Assembly: GCA_012842495.1 (NCBI GenBank)
Contig: DUSS01000027.1
Location: 62,001 to 126,000, forward strand
Length of the DNA stretch: 64,000 bases
From: Candidatus Fermentithermobacillaceae bacterium
Lineage (GTDB): Bacteria; Bacillota; Sulfobacillia; Fermentithermobacillales; DUSS01
Direction: 5' to 3'
Numbering within the stretch: the first letter of the stretch is position 1; every line of letters begins with the position of its first letter. Both the position numbers and the translations under genes were made by a program. Shown here piece by piece: positions 48,918 to 59,006 of this stretch. A model generated the notes under the pieces. That model was not told the DNA's origin, searched no databases, and saw only the letters and a program-made list of their open reading frames with translations.

Positions 48918-51392
48918 GTGCTTCGACACCCGGTGCAGATTCGACCCGTACGTGAGCCCAGAACCCGACCAGAGCCGCGATATGAGCGCCCTTGCGGTGT
49001 TGGTGACGCCCTTTCGAAGTGCTCTCCGCCCGACCCGGGCTCGAGGAGCTCTCTGCAAAGCGCCGGACCCGTATCACTCCGCTGCTGTTCCCGCAGTCGC
49101 CGGAGCGTCTGGATTCTGGTGCTGGTCGCAGCCTGGCTCACTGTGGGAGGGATCTCTGGCAACGTCCATTCTGCGCCCGCAGAGTTCGTTATCCCGGCAA
49201 GGTCCTCGTTCACACTAGGATCGTCGCCAACCGTTCAAAGCCGGGAGCCGGGAAAGCAAACCGGGCTCGAGACGGGTTCGAGAGACCTTGCCGACCTTCT
49301 TTATGCGGTCGGCGCCCGCCTCGCCCTGAGCGGTTGGGAACCGGAAATCATCCCGTATTCCTGCGTGATTCGCACGCATGCCGCTCCTGACGAGACCGTT
49401 TGGTACAGAGTTTCCGGTGAAAACCTTCTCGCGAGAAAACCGGGACCGGTAAGAATCCTCGTGGTTGCCTCCGTGGACGGCGTTTTTCCCAGACCTGCTC
49501 TTTTTTCCGACGGGTCACCCGTGCATCCCGAGGATATGCTCCTGTACGTAGCTGGAGCCCTCGCCGAAAACGCTCAGGAAGGTGTCGCTTTTGCTCTGGT
49601 CAGCGGCAGTTTTCAGGGAGGCGCCGGCCTGGAGTCTCTCCTCAGAAAAGCTTATGTCGGAGAGTGCCAGGTGTTGATGCTGGAAGGAGTTTCATCCCGC
49701 GGCATGAGCGATGAGTTCGTTCGCACGCTCCTGCCAGGCCCCGCCACGCTCACGGGCAAGGCGCTCCTCGTCAGGTATCCTGACCACAACCACGAAACTG
49801 CCAGGCGCTATGCATTCAAACTGGCCACACAACTTAAGCAAGGCTTTCTCACATCTTGTTCCTTAAAAACCGGTATCGACAGCTTGGTGCTGCTGGGAGG
49901 AAACCTGTACCAGGTCAAAACCAGATTCCTCAAATGGGTTGGTTTAGGTTCCGTCGCGTTGAGCCTGATTGCGTTGCTCGCATCCAACGCCGGCCGGTCG
50001 TGTCTGGCGGAACCCGGCGGTTTCCTGACCCTGGTCTCGTTCCTTTTCTGGCCTCTTCCGCCACTGCTCGCTCTGGGGGTATACGTTCGACTGTCAGGAG
50101 AACACCTGACCAGGGTGGGAACCATGAGGGTCGCGATGATGGTTCCGGTATTGGCGCTATTCTCGTGGTACCTGGCGGGAAAGCATTTTGACAGAACTTC
50201 CGGTGAGCTCCAGCGGACGAACCGGAAAGCGCGACGTCTTTCGACCTTCTCCGATCCTCGACCGTTTGTCTGTCTCTTTCTCAGCGGTCTGGTGATCGGC
50301 GCCGTTCTGTCGCTTCCCTCGGGAGAGCATCATGTGTCTTCTCTGCCCCAGTACATCCTCGCTTTGCTCGGCTTTTTATTCTCTTTCTTCTTTTCGGCAC
50401 TCCGGCGACGGCAATCCGGCCTCGTCGAGGCCACGGTCATCTGCGTTACGTCCGCCCCTGCAGTCGTCTTCCCTAACGCGTCCTGGGGGTGGGTGGGACT
50501 CCAGAGTGTCATAGCCGGTGTCGTCCGGCCCGACCGCGCAGCACTTGTTCCTTTCCTGGTGGCGTCGGCGATTGCTGCCGAGCTCAACCGGACTCTCAGG
50601 TCGAGGAAGGGCAGGCACGTGAGAAGACTGCCCAGGTACATTGGCATTCTGGCAAGCACGGTTGTCGTAGCCGCCCTCACCACGCTCGCCTGGATACTAC
50701 CGCGGGGTATACCCGAAGAGATGATCCTCGTGGAACGAGTGTTTTCTTTCCGGTGCCTGTATGAGACATCTGGAACCGGGCCCCTTCCCAATATCAAAGT
50801 AGACCCTGAGATCGCATGGGCACGGTGGGACCCCCGTGGGGAGGATATCCGGCACTACCCCGGCGGAGATGAACCCGCACGTGGAAACCGGGCCTTAAGA
50901 GCTGTAACTTCGTGCTATCCGCTTTACGGAGAGCTCAGAGATTTCACGCAGAGGTGGGCCGATCTCAGTCTCTCCTATAGGGTCAAAGAGGTCGGCAGCG
51001 ATACAGTAGTCATCGAGGTTACCTTAGCCGCGAATCTCATGAAAATGCCCACGTTTTTGAAGGTGACCTTCGAAGAGGTTTCCCGTCCGCCGGTAGGAGC
51101 CGGAACGATGCGACGATCTCAGATTGACGGCTCGGACTTCCTCGGAATCCCCGGAGAGCTTCCCCGTGAAGCCGGTAGAAGGACATCTTTCATTCGATGG
51201 CGCCCCTACGAGCCGGCGGTAAAGTCAGTCTTCACGGTGTACATGTCCCCGGAGGCTACGGTGCGAGTGAGCGCTCAAGCTGTTTACGTAGGAGAAACGT
51301 ATTCCGTATCCAGTCGAGGTGCCTCTAACGACCTGCCCACTACCCGGACGACGGTACTTTCTTCATGGGAGGAGACGCTGGAGATTCCGTGA
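48918..51392 (+). CDS. Large polytopic membrane protein of unknown function
   Basis: An 824-residue frame. One helix near residue 65 (VWILVLVAAWLTVGG) is followed by an outside domain of about 260 residues with PVRILVVASVDG, LLYVAGALAENAQ and FALVSGSFQGGAGLES, faintly like the M28-peptidase/GAA1 fold but without metal ligands I can identify. Several helices follow (about 330-590), then a second outside domain of about 220 residues rich in beta strands. I do not recognise the family. GTG 48918 has GGAGGG eight bases upstream; the first 60 residues look unlike a normal signal region, so a later start is possible. It converges on the PAP2 gene. Confidence 0.6.
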   Translation: MLRHPVQIRPVREPRTRPEPRYERPCGVGDALSKCSPPDPGSRSSLQSAGPVSLRCCSRSRRSVWILVLVAAWLTVGGISGNVHSAPAEFVIPARSSFTLGSSPTVQSREPGKQTGLETGSRDLADLLYAVGARLALSGWEPEIIPYSCVIRTHAAPDETVWYRVSGENLLARKPGPVRILVVASVDGVFPRPALFSDGSPVHPEDMLLYVAGALAENAQEGVAFALVSGSFQGGAGLESLLRKAYVGECQVLMLEGVSSRGMSDEFVRTLLPGPATLTGKALLVRYPDHNHETARRYAFKLATQLKQGFLTSCSLKTGIDSLVLLGGNLYQVKTRFLKWVGLGSVALSLIALLASNAGRSCLAEPGGFLTLVSFLFWPLPPLLALGVYVRLSGEHLTRVGTMRVAMMVPVLALFSWYLAGKHFDRTSGELQRTNRKARRLSTFSDPRPFVCLFLSGLVIGAVLSLPSGEHHVSSLPQYILALLGFLFSFFFSALRRRQSGLVEATVICVTSAPAVVFPNASWGWVGLQSVIAGVVRPDRAALVPFLVASAIAAELNRTLRSRKGRHVRRLPRYIGILASTVVVAALTTLAWILPRGIPEEMILVERVFSFRCLYETSGTGPLPNIKVDPEIAWARWDPRGEDIRHYPGGDEPARGNRALRAVTSCYPLYGELRDFTQRWADLSLSYRVKEVGSDTVVIEVTLAANLMKMPTFLKVTFEEVSRPPVGAGTMRRSQIDGSDFLGIPGELPREAGRRTSFIRWRPYEPAVKSVFTVYMSPEATVRVSAQAVYVGETYSVSSRGASNDLPTTRTTVLSSWEETLEIP

Positions 51393-51455
51393 ACTATGCA
51401 TGTGGCGGTGCCGGAGTTCGCTACTTCGATGTTGCAGATTATCATCATTGGCACT

Positions 51456-52307
51456 CTATTTCTGACTCCACCCGAGAGCTTTGAAAGCCCACGGCGCCCC
51501 GAAACTAACCCAAATGCCCGCCACGGCGTACCGGAGGACGTGCATGAGCCCCAGGTCGGGCAACACCGCCTTCAGCCCCATCCGAACGACCAGGAATCCC
51601 GCCATCCCCAGAAGCACCTTAGCTACTTGGACGAGAAGCGGGGCTTTTTCATCCCAGCCAACGAGACTTTCTTCAAGCACGCGTCCGATGGGTAGACCTA
51701 TGAGCAATCCTACCAGCATGTGAACATCGCCGGTATGGTGTATCGAATAGAGGACCAAAGGAGCGACAACCGCACCAGCGATGCGGACATACGCAGGTAG
51801 CCTTAACCGTTCCAATAACCTGCCGCCGAAAGATCCCAGGACAACCAGGGCCACGCCTATTACTATTCCACCTGCAACGTCGCTGGGCCAGTGGACGTTG
51901 AGGTAAATCCGGGATAGGGAAACCAGAATCACAACCAGGGAGGCGACGACCCAGAACCACTTCTTCCTCACCTCTGTGGCAAGGTAGCCCCAAAAAGTAG
52001 TGGAGCCCTGGGCATGCCCGCTGGGGAAGGCGTATCCGCCGCCCGTTTCTGGATGTATGACCCTGACCGTTCCCGTAGGCGACGGCCGTGGTATCGCCAG
52101 GGCGTACTTAACAGCGCTGTTTAACCACATCGACAGGAGAAAGATGATTCCCAGCCGGTAGCCGGTACGTTTGGACCATGCCCAGTAAATGATGGGTAAG
52201 GCAATCGTATAGAAGAGCTCCGAACCAAGGTTCGTAACTATGTAGGCCAAGGCATCCATGCCCGGTGAACTCCATCTTTGAAGAAACTCCGCCCATGAAG
52301 TGGTCAC
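51456..52307 (-). CDS. PAP2-family membrane phosphatase
   Basis: A 283-residue membrane enzyme with the three phosphatase motifs: KYALAIPRP (KX6RP), FPSGHAQGS (PSGH) and SRIYLNVHWPSD (SRX5HX3D), the last with the catalytic His. Several helices follow. Members dephosphorylate lipid phosphates such as undecaprenyl pyrophosphate or phosphatidate at the outer face of the membrane. Sequence does not decide the substrate; the C-terminal membrane extension of about 100 residues is longer than in minimal UppP-like proteins. Confidence 0.93.
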   Translation of the reverse strand: MTTSWAEFLQRWSSPGMDALAYIVTNLGSELFYTIALPIIYWAWSKRTGYRLGIIFLLSMWLNSAVKYALAIPRPSPTGTVRVIHPETGGGYAFPSGHAQGSTTFWGYLATEVRKKWFWVVASLVVILVSLSRIYLNVHWPSDVAGGIVIGVALVVLGSFGGRLLERLRLPAYVRIAGAVVAPLVLYSIHHTGDVHMLVGLLIGLPIGRVLEESLVGWDEKAPLLVQVAKVLLGMAGFLVVRMGLKAVLPDLGLMHVLRYAVAGIWVSFGAPWAFKALGWSQK

Positions 52308-52511
52308 TGCGCGTCACCTTCCTGTCGAAACTCTGACAAAGCCTGCGTTCGGTGCACACCGAACCGGTAGTAGATTCACATTACGGCAGGCGCCCTCTGG
52401 GAGAACCCACCGTCACAGCAACAACCGGAAAAGGATACAACATGCTCCGGCCACTGGACACGGTGGGACCCGCGCGCTCGGCCACCACCTGTACAGTACC
52501 GGGGCCTCGAA

Positions 52512-53702
52512 TCACCGGGCCATCGAATAGATTTCTTGGGCTCGAGCTACACCAGCTCCCCGGGGAACCTTAATGCCCTCTTCGACGAGGACGCATTCCA
52601 CGGCCGTGAGCAGCGTAAGGACGACCGGTTTTGTCGAGTTGGTTCCCATCAGTCCTATTCGCCACACTTTGCCCTTGAACTTTCCCAGCCCTCCGCCCAC
52701 CTCGATCCCGAATTCATCGAGGAGCTTCTTCCTCGCCCTGGCGTCGTCAAGGCCCTCGGGCAGGAACACCGTGGTCAAGCTGGGAAGCCGGTACTCGGGT
52801 TGCACCACGAGATTAAGCCCCATCGCCTCGAGGCCCGCGACCAGCGCTTGTTGGTTCAAACGGTGTCTGCGCCACCGGGCCTCCAGCCCTTCCTCTTTGA
52901 TGATCCTCAGCGCCTCGTTAAGAGCGTAAATCATGTTCACGGGTGCGGTGTGATGGTAGAACCTCTCAGAGCCCCAGTACCGCTCTATCATCGACAGGTC
53001 GAGGTACCAGCTCTGGCATCTCGTCTTGCGGTTCTTGATGAAGTTCAACGTGTCGTCGTTTACCGTCACGGGAGCCAGACCCGGAGGACAGCTCAAGCAC
53101 TTCTGAGTGCCCGAATAGACGAAATCGAGTCCCAGTTCGTCCACGGGGACTTTCATACCCCCGAGGGAAGTCACGGCGTCCACAACGATCCTCATCCCCG
53201 CTTCGTGGGCGATGCGGGCGATTTCGTCGAGAGGTTGCAGAACCCCGGTGGATGTTTCCGCGTGCACGATCCCTACGACCTTAGCATGCGGGTTGAGCTT
53301 CACCGCCTTTCTCAGATCGTCCGGATCTACTGGCGAACCCCACGGGGCATCCACTCTGACCACGTGAGCTCCGGCCCTCGTCGCCACATCCACCATGCGC
53401 TCCCCGAATACCCCCGCCACGCAGATGATGGCGGTGTCGCCCGGTTCCAACGTGTTTACGATAGCTGCTTCCATTCCGGCGGAACCGGTTCCCGATACCG
53501 GTATGGTCAGGCGGTTTTTTGTGGTAAAGACGTAACGCAAAAGCTCGGTGGTTTCGTCCATTATCGAAACGAAGTCGGGATCAAGATGCCCCAGAGTCGG
53601 CTCAGAGAGCGCCCGCAATACGCGGGGATCGGGGTTGCTGGGTCCAGGACCCAAAAGAAGTTTCGGCCGTGTGGGCCTTTGCACCGTTTCTCTGTCCGGC
53701 AT
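52512..53702 (-). CDS. Class V aminotransferase (alanine-glyoxylate / serine-pyruvate type)
   Basis: A 396-residue PLP enzyme. LLGPGPSNPDPRVLRAL is the family start, then SGTGSAGMEAA, VHAETSTGVLQP, VDAVTSLGGMKV, and SGTQKCLSCPPGL with the PLP Lys. Such enzymes use serine or alanine as donor and glyoxylate or pyruvate as acceptor, and in some Firmicutes form part of serine synthesis or photorespiration-like salvage. No neighbouring pathway gene indicates the donor here. Confidence 0.93.
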   Translation of the reverse strand: MPDRETVQRPTRPKLLLGPGPSNPDPRVLRALSEPTLGHLDPDFVSIMDETTELLRYVFTTKNRLTIPVSGTGSAGMEAAIVNTLEPGDTAIICVAGVFGERMVDVATRAGAHVVRVDAPWGSPVDPDDLRKAVKLNPHAKVVGIVHAETSTGVLQPLDEIARIAHEAGMRIVVDAVTSLGGMKVPVDELGLDFVYSGTQKCLSCPPGLAPVTVNDDTLNFIKNRKTRCQSWYLDLSMIERYWGSERFYHHTAPVNMIYALNEALRIIKEEGLEARWRRHRLNQQALVAGLEAMGLNLVVQPEYRLPSLTTVFLPEGLDDARARKKLLDEFGIEVGGGLGKFKGKVWRIGLMGTNSTKPVVLTLLTAVECVLVEEGIKVPRGAGVARAQEIYSMAR

Positions 53703-53812
53703 GGTTACTTCTCCCTTCCAGGATTATCGGCGCGAGATACCCGCGCGGGGAGTCCCGGGCCCGGGTGATGTCAGCTAACCAGGTATCAGCACGAGCATCC
53801 CGGCGAACATCG

Positions 53813-55624
53813 TCACCGTGCCGCCGCGTTCCCCAGCGGGTTGCCGCTGAATTGTTTTTCGTAAAGATCCTTATAGAGTCCTCCTTGCGCCAGAAGTTCC
53901 TCGTGCGTACCGGTCTGGACAACCCGCCCACCGTCGATGACGTAGATGCGATCCGCGTTTCTGATGGTCGACAGCCTGTGAGCTATCACGAACGACGTCC
54001 TGCCCTTGAGGAGACGCTCCAGAGCTTTCTGAATGAGAAGCTCCGTGTACGAGTCCACCGAAGACGTCGCTTCGTCGAGAATGAGGATTCGGGGATCGGC
54101 CAGGAGAGCTCTGGCGAAGGCCAGAAGCTGCCGCTGCCCCACGGAAAGCCTGGAACCTCTTTCTCCGACTTGCGTCTGGTAACCGTCGGGCATCCGGGAT
54201 ATGAACTCGTCGGCGCCAACCAACCGGGCCGCTTCTTTAACTTCCTCGTCGGTAGCATCGAGTTTCCCATACCGGATGTTTTCCATTATGGTTCCGGAGA
54301 AAATAAACGTGTCCTGAAGGACGATACCCATATGCTTTCTCAAAGAGGCGATGGCGATGTCCCTGATATCCACTCCATCGATGAGCACAGCTCCTGAAGT
54401 GACGTCGTAGAAGCGGCACAAGAGGCTGATGATAGTGCTTTTGCCTGCCCCCGTGGGACCCACTAGAGCGATGGTCTCACCGGGCCGAGCTTCAAGGTTC
54501 ACGTCGTGGAGCACGGGCAAGTCCTTCTGGTACTCAAAGGTGACGTTCTTGAATTCGACGCGCCCAGCCACATCCGAAAGCCAGATCGCACCGGGCCTGT
54601 CTTTGACGTTTGGCTCCCAGTCCAGGACCTCAAATACCCTCTCGGCCGAGACTGCACCCTGAAGGATCAGGTTGTATATTTCGCTCAATTCCCGAACGGG
54701 CCAGAAGAACCTCGTGACGTACTGGAGAAATGCCCACAGGGTCCCCACCGTGATGGCCGCATCTCCCCAGGACATGCGCAGTCCACCGTAGTAAACGACG
54801 GTCGCCGTACCGATAGCTCCGATGACCTCTACCAGCGGGAAAAAGAGCGCATGAAGAGTCTGAGCTTCCATGTTCGCCTGGAAGTTTCGCATGTTCGTCT
54901 CGCTGAACCTGTCCATGTTCACGTCTTCGCGCGAAAAAGCCTGCACAATCCTCATGCCGGAGATGGACTCCTGCAGGTTGGCGTTGACGTCAGCGATCCT
55001 GCGACGAACCTTGTGGTAGGCCCTGGTCATCCTGAACCTCAAGGACCACACCGTCACGAACAACAAAGGAAGGGTGATGAAACTCACCAAAGCTAGCCTG
55101 TAGTTGACACGCAGCATGATGTACATAATACCCACGAGGCTGAGTACGTCGCTTAAGAGGTTGATGACTCCTCCGGTGATGAGCTCATTTAACGCATCGA
55201 TATCGCTGGTAAGACGGGACATAATCCTTCCCGCCTGCATGCGATCGTAGAAGTCAAGCCCGAGGTCCTGGAGGTGCACGAACATCCTGCGCCGCATGAG
55301 AAAGAGAATCCGCTGACCCGTCCAGGACATGATATAAGTCTGAGAGTACCTGAGAACAGCTATGGAAGCTTGGATGAGGACGTAAACCAGGATAATGCGG
55401 TTGAGTCCGTCCCAATCGTGGGCGGGGATGTAGATATCCAGAGCCTGTCTTGTGAGGAGCGGCCCTATGAGGCCGAGCACGGTTATGGCTACAACCAAAC
55501 ACATGGCCAGGATGAGGTAGCCGGCGTAAGGCTTTACGAATTCCTTCAACCGGCCCATGTGCTTGAACTGCACATCCTTTAAACTCAGGTCTCCGGTATC
55601 GAGCCCGGGTCCGTGAAAATGCAT
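53813..55624 (-). CDS. ABC exporter half (heterodimer, second gene)
   Basis: A 603-residue type I exporter half with six helices in residues about 30-330 and an ATPase domain: Walker A GPTGAGKSTI, signature LSVGQRQLLAFARAL (Val in place of the usual second Gly), Walker B ILILDEATSSVD and H-loop IAHRLSTIR. Two bases separate it from the other half, upstream on the same strand. The pair resembles BmrCD/LmrCD-like multidrug exporters. Start ATG 55624. Confidence 0.93.
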   Translation of the reverse strand: MHFHGPGLDTGDLSLKDVQFKHMGRLKEFVKPYAGYLILAMCLVVAITVLGLIGPLLTRQALDIYIPAHDWDGLNRIILVYVLIQASIAVLRYSQTYIMSWTGQRILFLMRRRMFVHLQDLGLDFYDRMQAGRIMSRLTSDIDALNELITGGVINLLSDVLSLVGIMYIMLRVNYRLALVSFITLPLLFVTVWSLRFRMTRAYHKVRRRIADVNANLQESISGMRIVQAFSREDVNMDRFSETNMRNFQANMEAQTLHALFFPLVEVIGAIGTATVVYYGGLRMSWGDAAITVGTLWAFLQYVTRFFWPVRELSEIYNLILQGAVSAERVFEVLDWEPNVKDRPGAIWLSDVAGRVEFKNVTFEYQKDLPVLHDVNLEARPGETIALVGPTGAGKSTIISLLCRFYDVTSGAVLIDGVDIRDIAIASLRKHMGIVLQDTFIFSGTIMENIRYGKLDATDEEVKEAARLVGADEFISRMPDGYQTQVGERGSRLSVGQRQLLAFARALLADPRILILDEATSSVDSYTELLIQKALERLLKGRTSFVIAHRLSTIRNADRIYVIDGGRVVQTGTHEELLAQGGLYKDLYEKQFSGNPLGNAAAR

Positions 55625-55626
55625 GT

Positions 55627-57393
55627 TTACCGTCCCTCCCTCGCCGCGTCCGCAATGCCCTCGAGCTCCTCTTGTGGCTTGAACTGTAGGTTATAGATGG
55701 CGGTGTATATTCCGCCGAGTTTCAGAAGTTCTTCGTGGGTTCCCTGCTCAACAATGCGTCCGCGATCCAGCACGATGATGCGGTTGGCGTTTCTCACCGT
55801 CGAAAGCCTTTGAGCGATGATGAAAGACGTTCTGTCTTTCAGGAGTTTCGAAAAAGCCTCCTGGATGCGCATCTCGGTTTCCACGTCTACGCTGGAAGTG
55901 GACTCATCAAGTAGCAGGATCCTGGCATCCATTAGGAGTGCCCTGGCTATCGCTACCCTCTGCTTCTGTCCTCCGGAAAGCCCGACCCCGCGCTCCCCGA
56001 TGATCGTGTTGTATCCATCCGGGAGGCTTTCGATGAACTCGGCAATGTGGGCCGCTTCGGCAGCCCGTTTCACTTCTTCCAACGAAGCTTGGGGCTTGCC
56101 GTACGCGATGTTATCCCGTAACGAAGCGGAGAAGAGGAAAGTTTCCTGGGTCACCACGCCTATTTGCCGCCGCAAGCTGTCCAGGGTGACGTCCCTGATA
56201 TCCACGCCGTCGATGAGAATCCGCCCGCCGGTGACGTCGTAAAACCTGGGTATGAGGTTAATGAGAGTGCTCTTCCCCGAGCCAGTACCCCCGAGGATAG
56301 CTATGGTTTCCCCGGGTTTCACGTCGAGGTTTATGTCTTCCAGCACCATGTGTTTACCGTCGTACGAGAAACTCACATTCTCGAAGGTCACTCGCCCTTT
56401 TATCCTCGGCATCGGCCGTGCCCCGGGCTTGTTTCTGACATCCGCCCTGGTGTCGAGAACCTCGTAAATTCTCTCTCCCGACGCTGCAGTCCGCTGGGCC
56501 AAGCTTACCCAGAAGCCGAGCATCCTGACGGGTGAAATGAGCTGCATCACAAGCATACTGAAGGCGACCATTTCGCCGGGGGTAATCTCTCCCCTCATGA
56601 CGCTTCTGCCCCCGTACCACAGAATGATGGCCAGGGAAAGCTCGGTTAAAAACCCCATCGTGGACTCGTAAAAGGCGGCGATCCTGCGGGTGCTAACGTT
56701 TTCACGCAGGAGAGCTTCGTTGTCCCGCTCAAACTTCTGGATCTCGTAATCCTTTCTGGCGAACGCTTTGACCACCCTTTGACCCGTCACGTTTTCCTGA
56801 AGAGTGGCCGTGAGCACTGCGAGCTTTTGCTGAATTTCCCAGAACTTCGGCCTGATTTTGGTGGAGTATAGTCGAACCCTGTCGGCTAGGAACGGAACGG
56901 GTATCATTGCGATGAGGGTGAGCTTCCAATCTTTATCCATCATCACTCCAAAGGTGACGAGAAATGTCACCAACGATTGGATTATCTGCACAAGCCCGTT
57001 GGAGAAGAAACGCTGGAGCGTTTCCACGTCCGCCGTCACTCTCGACATAAGCTGGCCGGTCTGAGCTTTGTCGTAAAAGCTGAAGGACAGCTGCTGCAGG
57101 TGCTGGTACAGCCTGTTTCTCACGTCGAAGACGACCTTTTGCCCGCAGAGGGCCATGGTATACCGCTGGACGAAGCGGATACCGCCCTGAACCGCAACAG
57201 CTCCCACGATGGCAAGCGCACCGTATATCAGCAGGTTAAACTTTCCGGTGGCCAGGACATTGTCTATGACCCACTCCACGATGAGGGGCTGCAACACTCC
57301 CAGCCCTGAAATGACGAAGACGAGGGCGAGGGATAGCGCAAAGAGTTTCCAGTAGGGTTTTGCGAACTCCGTGAGTCTCAAGAGGACTTTCAT
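55627..57393 (-). CDS. ABC exporter half (heterodimer, first gene)
   Basis: A 588-residue exporter half. Six helices (about 15-310), Walker A GGTGSGKSTL, signature LSGGQKQRVAIARAL, Walker B ILLLDESTSSVD and IAQRLSTVR. The H-loop His is replaced by Gln (IAQRLS), while the Walker B Glu is kept, so one of the two ATP sites of the heterodimer is probably degenerate, as in many BmrC/LmrC-like subunits. ATG 57393 overlaps the AbrB-like gene by 4 bp. Confidence 0.93.
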   Translation of the reverse strand: MKVLLRLTEFAKPYWKLFALSLALVFVISGLGVLQPLIVEWVIDNVLATGKFNLLIYGALAIVGAVAVQGGIRFVQRYTMALCGQKVVFDVRNRLYQHLQQLSFSFYDKAQTGQLMSRVTADVETLQRFFSNGLVQIIQSLVTFLVTFGVMMDKDWKLTLIAMIPVPFLADRVRLYSTKIRPKFWEIQQKLAVLTATLQENVTGQRVVKAFARKDYEIQKFERDNEALLRENVSTRRIAAFYESTMGFLTELSLAIILWYGGRSVMRGEITPGEMVAFSMLVMQLISPVRMLGFWVSLAQRTAASGERIYEVLDTRADVRNKPGARPMPRIKGRVTFENVSFSYDGKHMVLEDINLDVKPGETIAILGGTGSGKSTLINLIPRFYDVTGGRILIDGVDIRDVTLDSLRRQIGVVTQETFLFSASLRDNIAYGKPQASLEEVKRAAEAAHIAEFIESLPDGYNTIIGERGVGLSGGQKQRVAIARALLMDARILLLDESTSSVDVETEMRIQEAFSKLLKDRTSFIIAQRLSTVRNANRIIVLDRGRIVEQGTHEELLKLGGIYTAIYNLQFKPQEELEGIADAAREGR

Positions 57394-57728
57394 TCCGGTT
57401 GCCTCCCGGTTTGCTTCAGCTCTCCCGGCGCCGAAGTTTTTTCCGAACGCCCTTCAGGTGTCGCGGAATCGCACCGGGACTTATCCGTTTCGTCCCTGGA
57501 AGATTCCTCGATAATCCTTCCCAGCTGGGTGATGGTGTCCGAAAGCATCCTGGTCACCTGGTCAGCTTTGACCAGAATGAGACTGTTGCCATGGTGGCTC
57601 AAAAAGACCATCACCTTGTCGCCGATGTCAATCCCGTAAGCTTTCCTGGCCTCCGCGGGAATGACTATCTGCCCGCGTTCGCCTACAGTCGCAGCACCGC
57701 AGAATTTCCCCCGTAAGATGTGGCTCAC
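57390..57728 (-). CDS. AbrB/SpoVT-type transcriptional regulator
   Basis: A 112-residue protein with an N-terminal swapped-hairpin DNA-binding domain (ATVGERGQIVIPAEARK, GIDIGDKVMVF) of AbrB type and a charged, probably disordered C-terminus. Its stop overlaps the start of the ABC exporter by 4 bp, so it is the first gene of a three-gene operon and probably controls it in response to cell state or the exported compound. Confidence 0.88.
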   Translation of the reverse strand: MSHILRGKFCGAATVGERGQIVIPAEARKAYGIDIGDKVMVFLSHHGNSLILVKADQVTRMLSDTITQLGRIIEESSRDETDKSRCDSATPEGRSEKTSAPGELKQTGRQPE

Positions 57729-58124
57729 GGTCTCTCCCCTCCCTCCGCCTCATGCGCTTATGCGTAACGCGCCGTGCCGGGCCGCGGTATGATATTGCAC
57801 CGCATGAAATGTATGATCTATCAACCAAATCGCTCCGAGCTGAAGCTTCATCCATATCACGAGAATCCTACCATTGAATCTTTCGTGCGTCAAGTATCTC
57901 GCACTACGAAATAATGACGAGGTTAGAGCCGGCGCCCATCTGCGCAAACTATCCACCGACGCAAGAGGGCGACCGCCCGCGGATGAACTGAGTCCGCCTT
58001 TTGCACCACAGAGGGCGGCGGCCGGGGAGGCGTGGCAAGTCACTGAAAAAGACCTCAACCAAGGAGGAAACTATAGAGTAGGAGCGATCTCCCGGTCAAG
58101 CGGGCGCGGCAAGACCGAGGATGG
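57729..58124. other. Divergent intergenic region, AbrB-like / SDH-family protease
   Basis: About 400 bases between opposite transcripts. TTGATA around 57820 on the minus strand could be a -35 element for the AbrB-like gene, but the -10 is unclear. No ORF or structured RNA is supported. Confidence 0.35.
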
Positions 58125-58982
58125 ATGGTGGGGATCATGAACGGGGCCGTTTTCAATCTTTTCTGGCTCATATTCCTGGCTGCGACGTTCTTTTATCCCG
58201 CCCTAAAACACAAGCAGGTGGAGCTCGCCCGCTTGCGGATGCTCAAAAAACTCGAGGCAAAGCGCGGTTCGAGGGTAGTCACCATGATCCATAGACAGGA
58301 GTCCATAAGCTTTCTCGGTCTACCCGTCGCCAGATACATCAGCATCGAAGATTCGGAGCAAGTACTGCGGGCCATACGCATGACCCCCAAAGACATGCCC
58401 ATCGACATAATCTTGCACACGCCGGGGGGACTGGTCTTAGCTACGGAACAGATAGCCCTTGCCATCCAGCGTCACGGTGCCCCGGTAACGGTCTTCGTGC
58501 CTCATTACGCTATGTCCGGAGGCACGATGCTGGCGCTGGCTGCCGACGAAATCGTCATGGACGAAAACGCGGTGCTCGGTCCGGTGGATCCCCAGCTCGG
58601 CTCGTACCCGGCCGTCTCCATACTCGAAGCAGTAAAGGCGAAACCGCTGGCCGACGTGGATGACGAAACTCTCATCATGGCGGATGTGGCAAGAAAAGCT
58701 CTGGCCCAGGTAAAGGACACCGTAACCTCGCTTCTCCGCGATAAAGTCGGGGAAGAGGAGGCAGGGCACATAGCTGATATCCTGACCTCGGGTAACTGGA
58801 CCCACGACTACCCTTTGACACCCGACCAGCTCTCGAAGATAGGTCTTCGCGTAAAGGTGGGCATCCCAGAAGAGGTCTACCAACTCATGGAGCTCTACCC
58901 CCAGCCGCCCCAAAGGAGACCCTCGGTCCAATATATCCCGGTTCCTTACAGACGGGAAAGGGGAGGCCGGGATTCTCCTTAA
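58125..58982 (+). CDS. SDH/ClpP-fold membrane serine protease
   Basis: A 285-residue protein of the serine dehydrogenase proteinase family (SppA/ClpP-like crotonase fold). An N-terminal membrane helix (LFWLIFLAATFFYPAL) is followed by the domain with ILHTPGGLVLATEQIA (oxyanion loop) and VFVPHYAMSGGTMLALAADE, whose S131 is the expected nucleophile, then MDENAVLGPVDPQLG. It probably degrades membrane or secreted proteins at the membrane. ATG 58125 and ATG 58137 are both possible starts. It converges on iorB. Confidence 0.88.
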   Translation: MVGIMNGAVFNLFWLIFLAATFFYPALKHKQVELARLRMLKKLEAKRGSRVVTMIHRQESISFLGLPVARYISIEDSEQVLRAIRMTPKDMPIDIILHTPGGLVLATEQIALAIQRHGAPVTVFVPHYAMSGGTMLALAADEIVMDENAVLGPVDPQLGSYPAVSILEAVKAKPLADVDDETLIMADVARKALAQVKDTVTSLLRDKVGEEEAGHIADILTSGNWTHDYPLTPDQLSKIGLRVKVGIPEEVYQLMELYPQPPQRRPSVQYIPVPYRRERGGRDSP

Positions 58983-59006
58983 CGCTCCCCCACCGTGTCT
59001 TGCCGG

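Noticed and set aside
52536-53768. A 410-codon plus-strand frame opposite the class V aminotransferase
   Set aside because: Exact mirror of a secure gene; no domains and no ribosome binding site.
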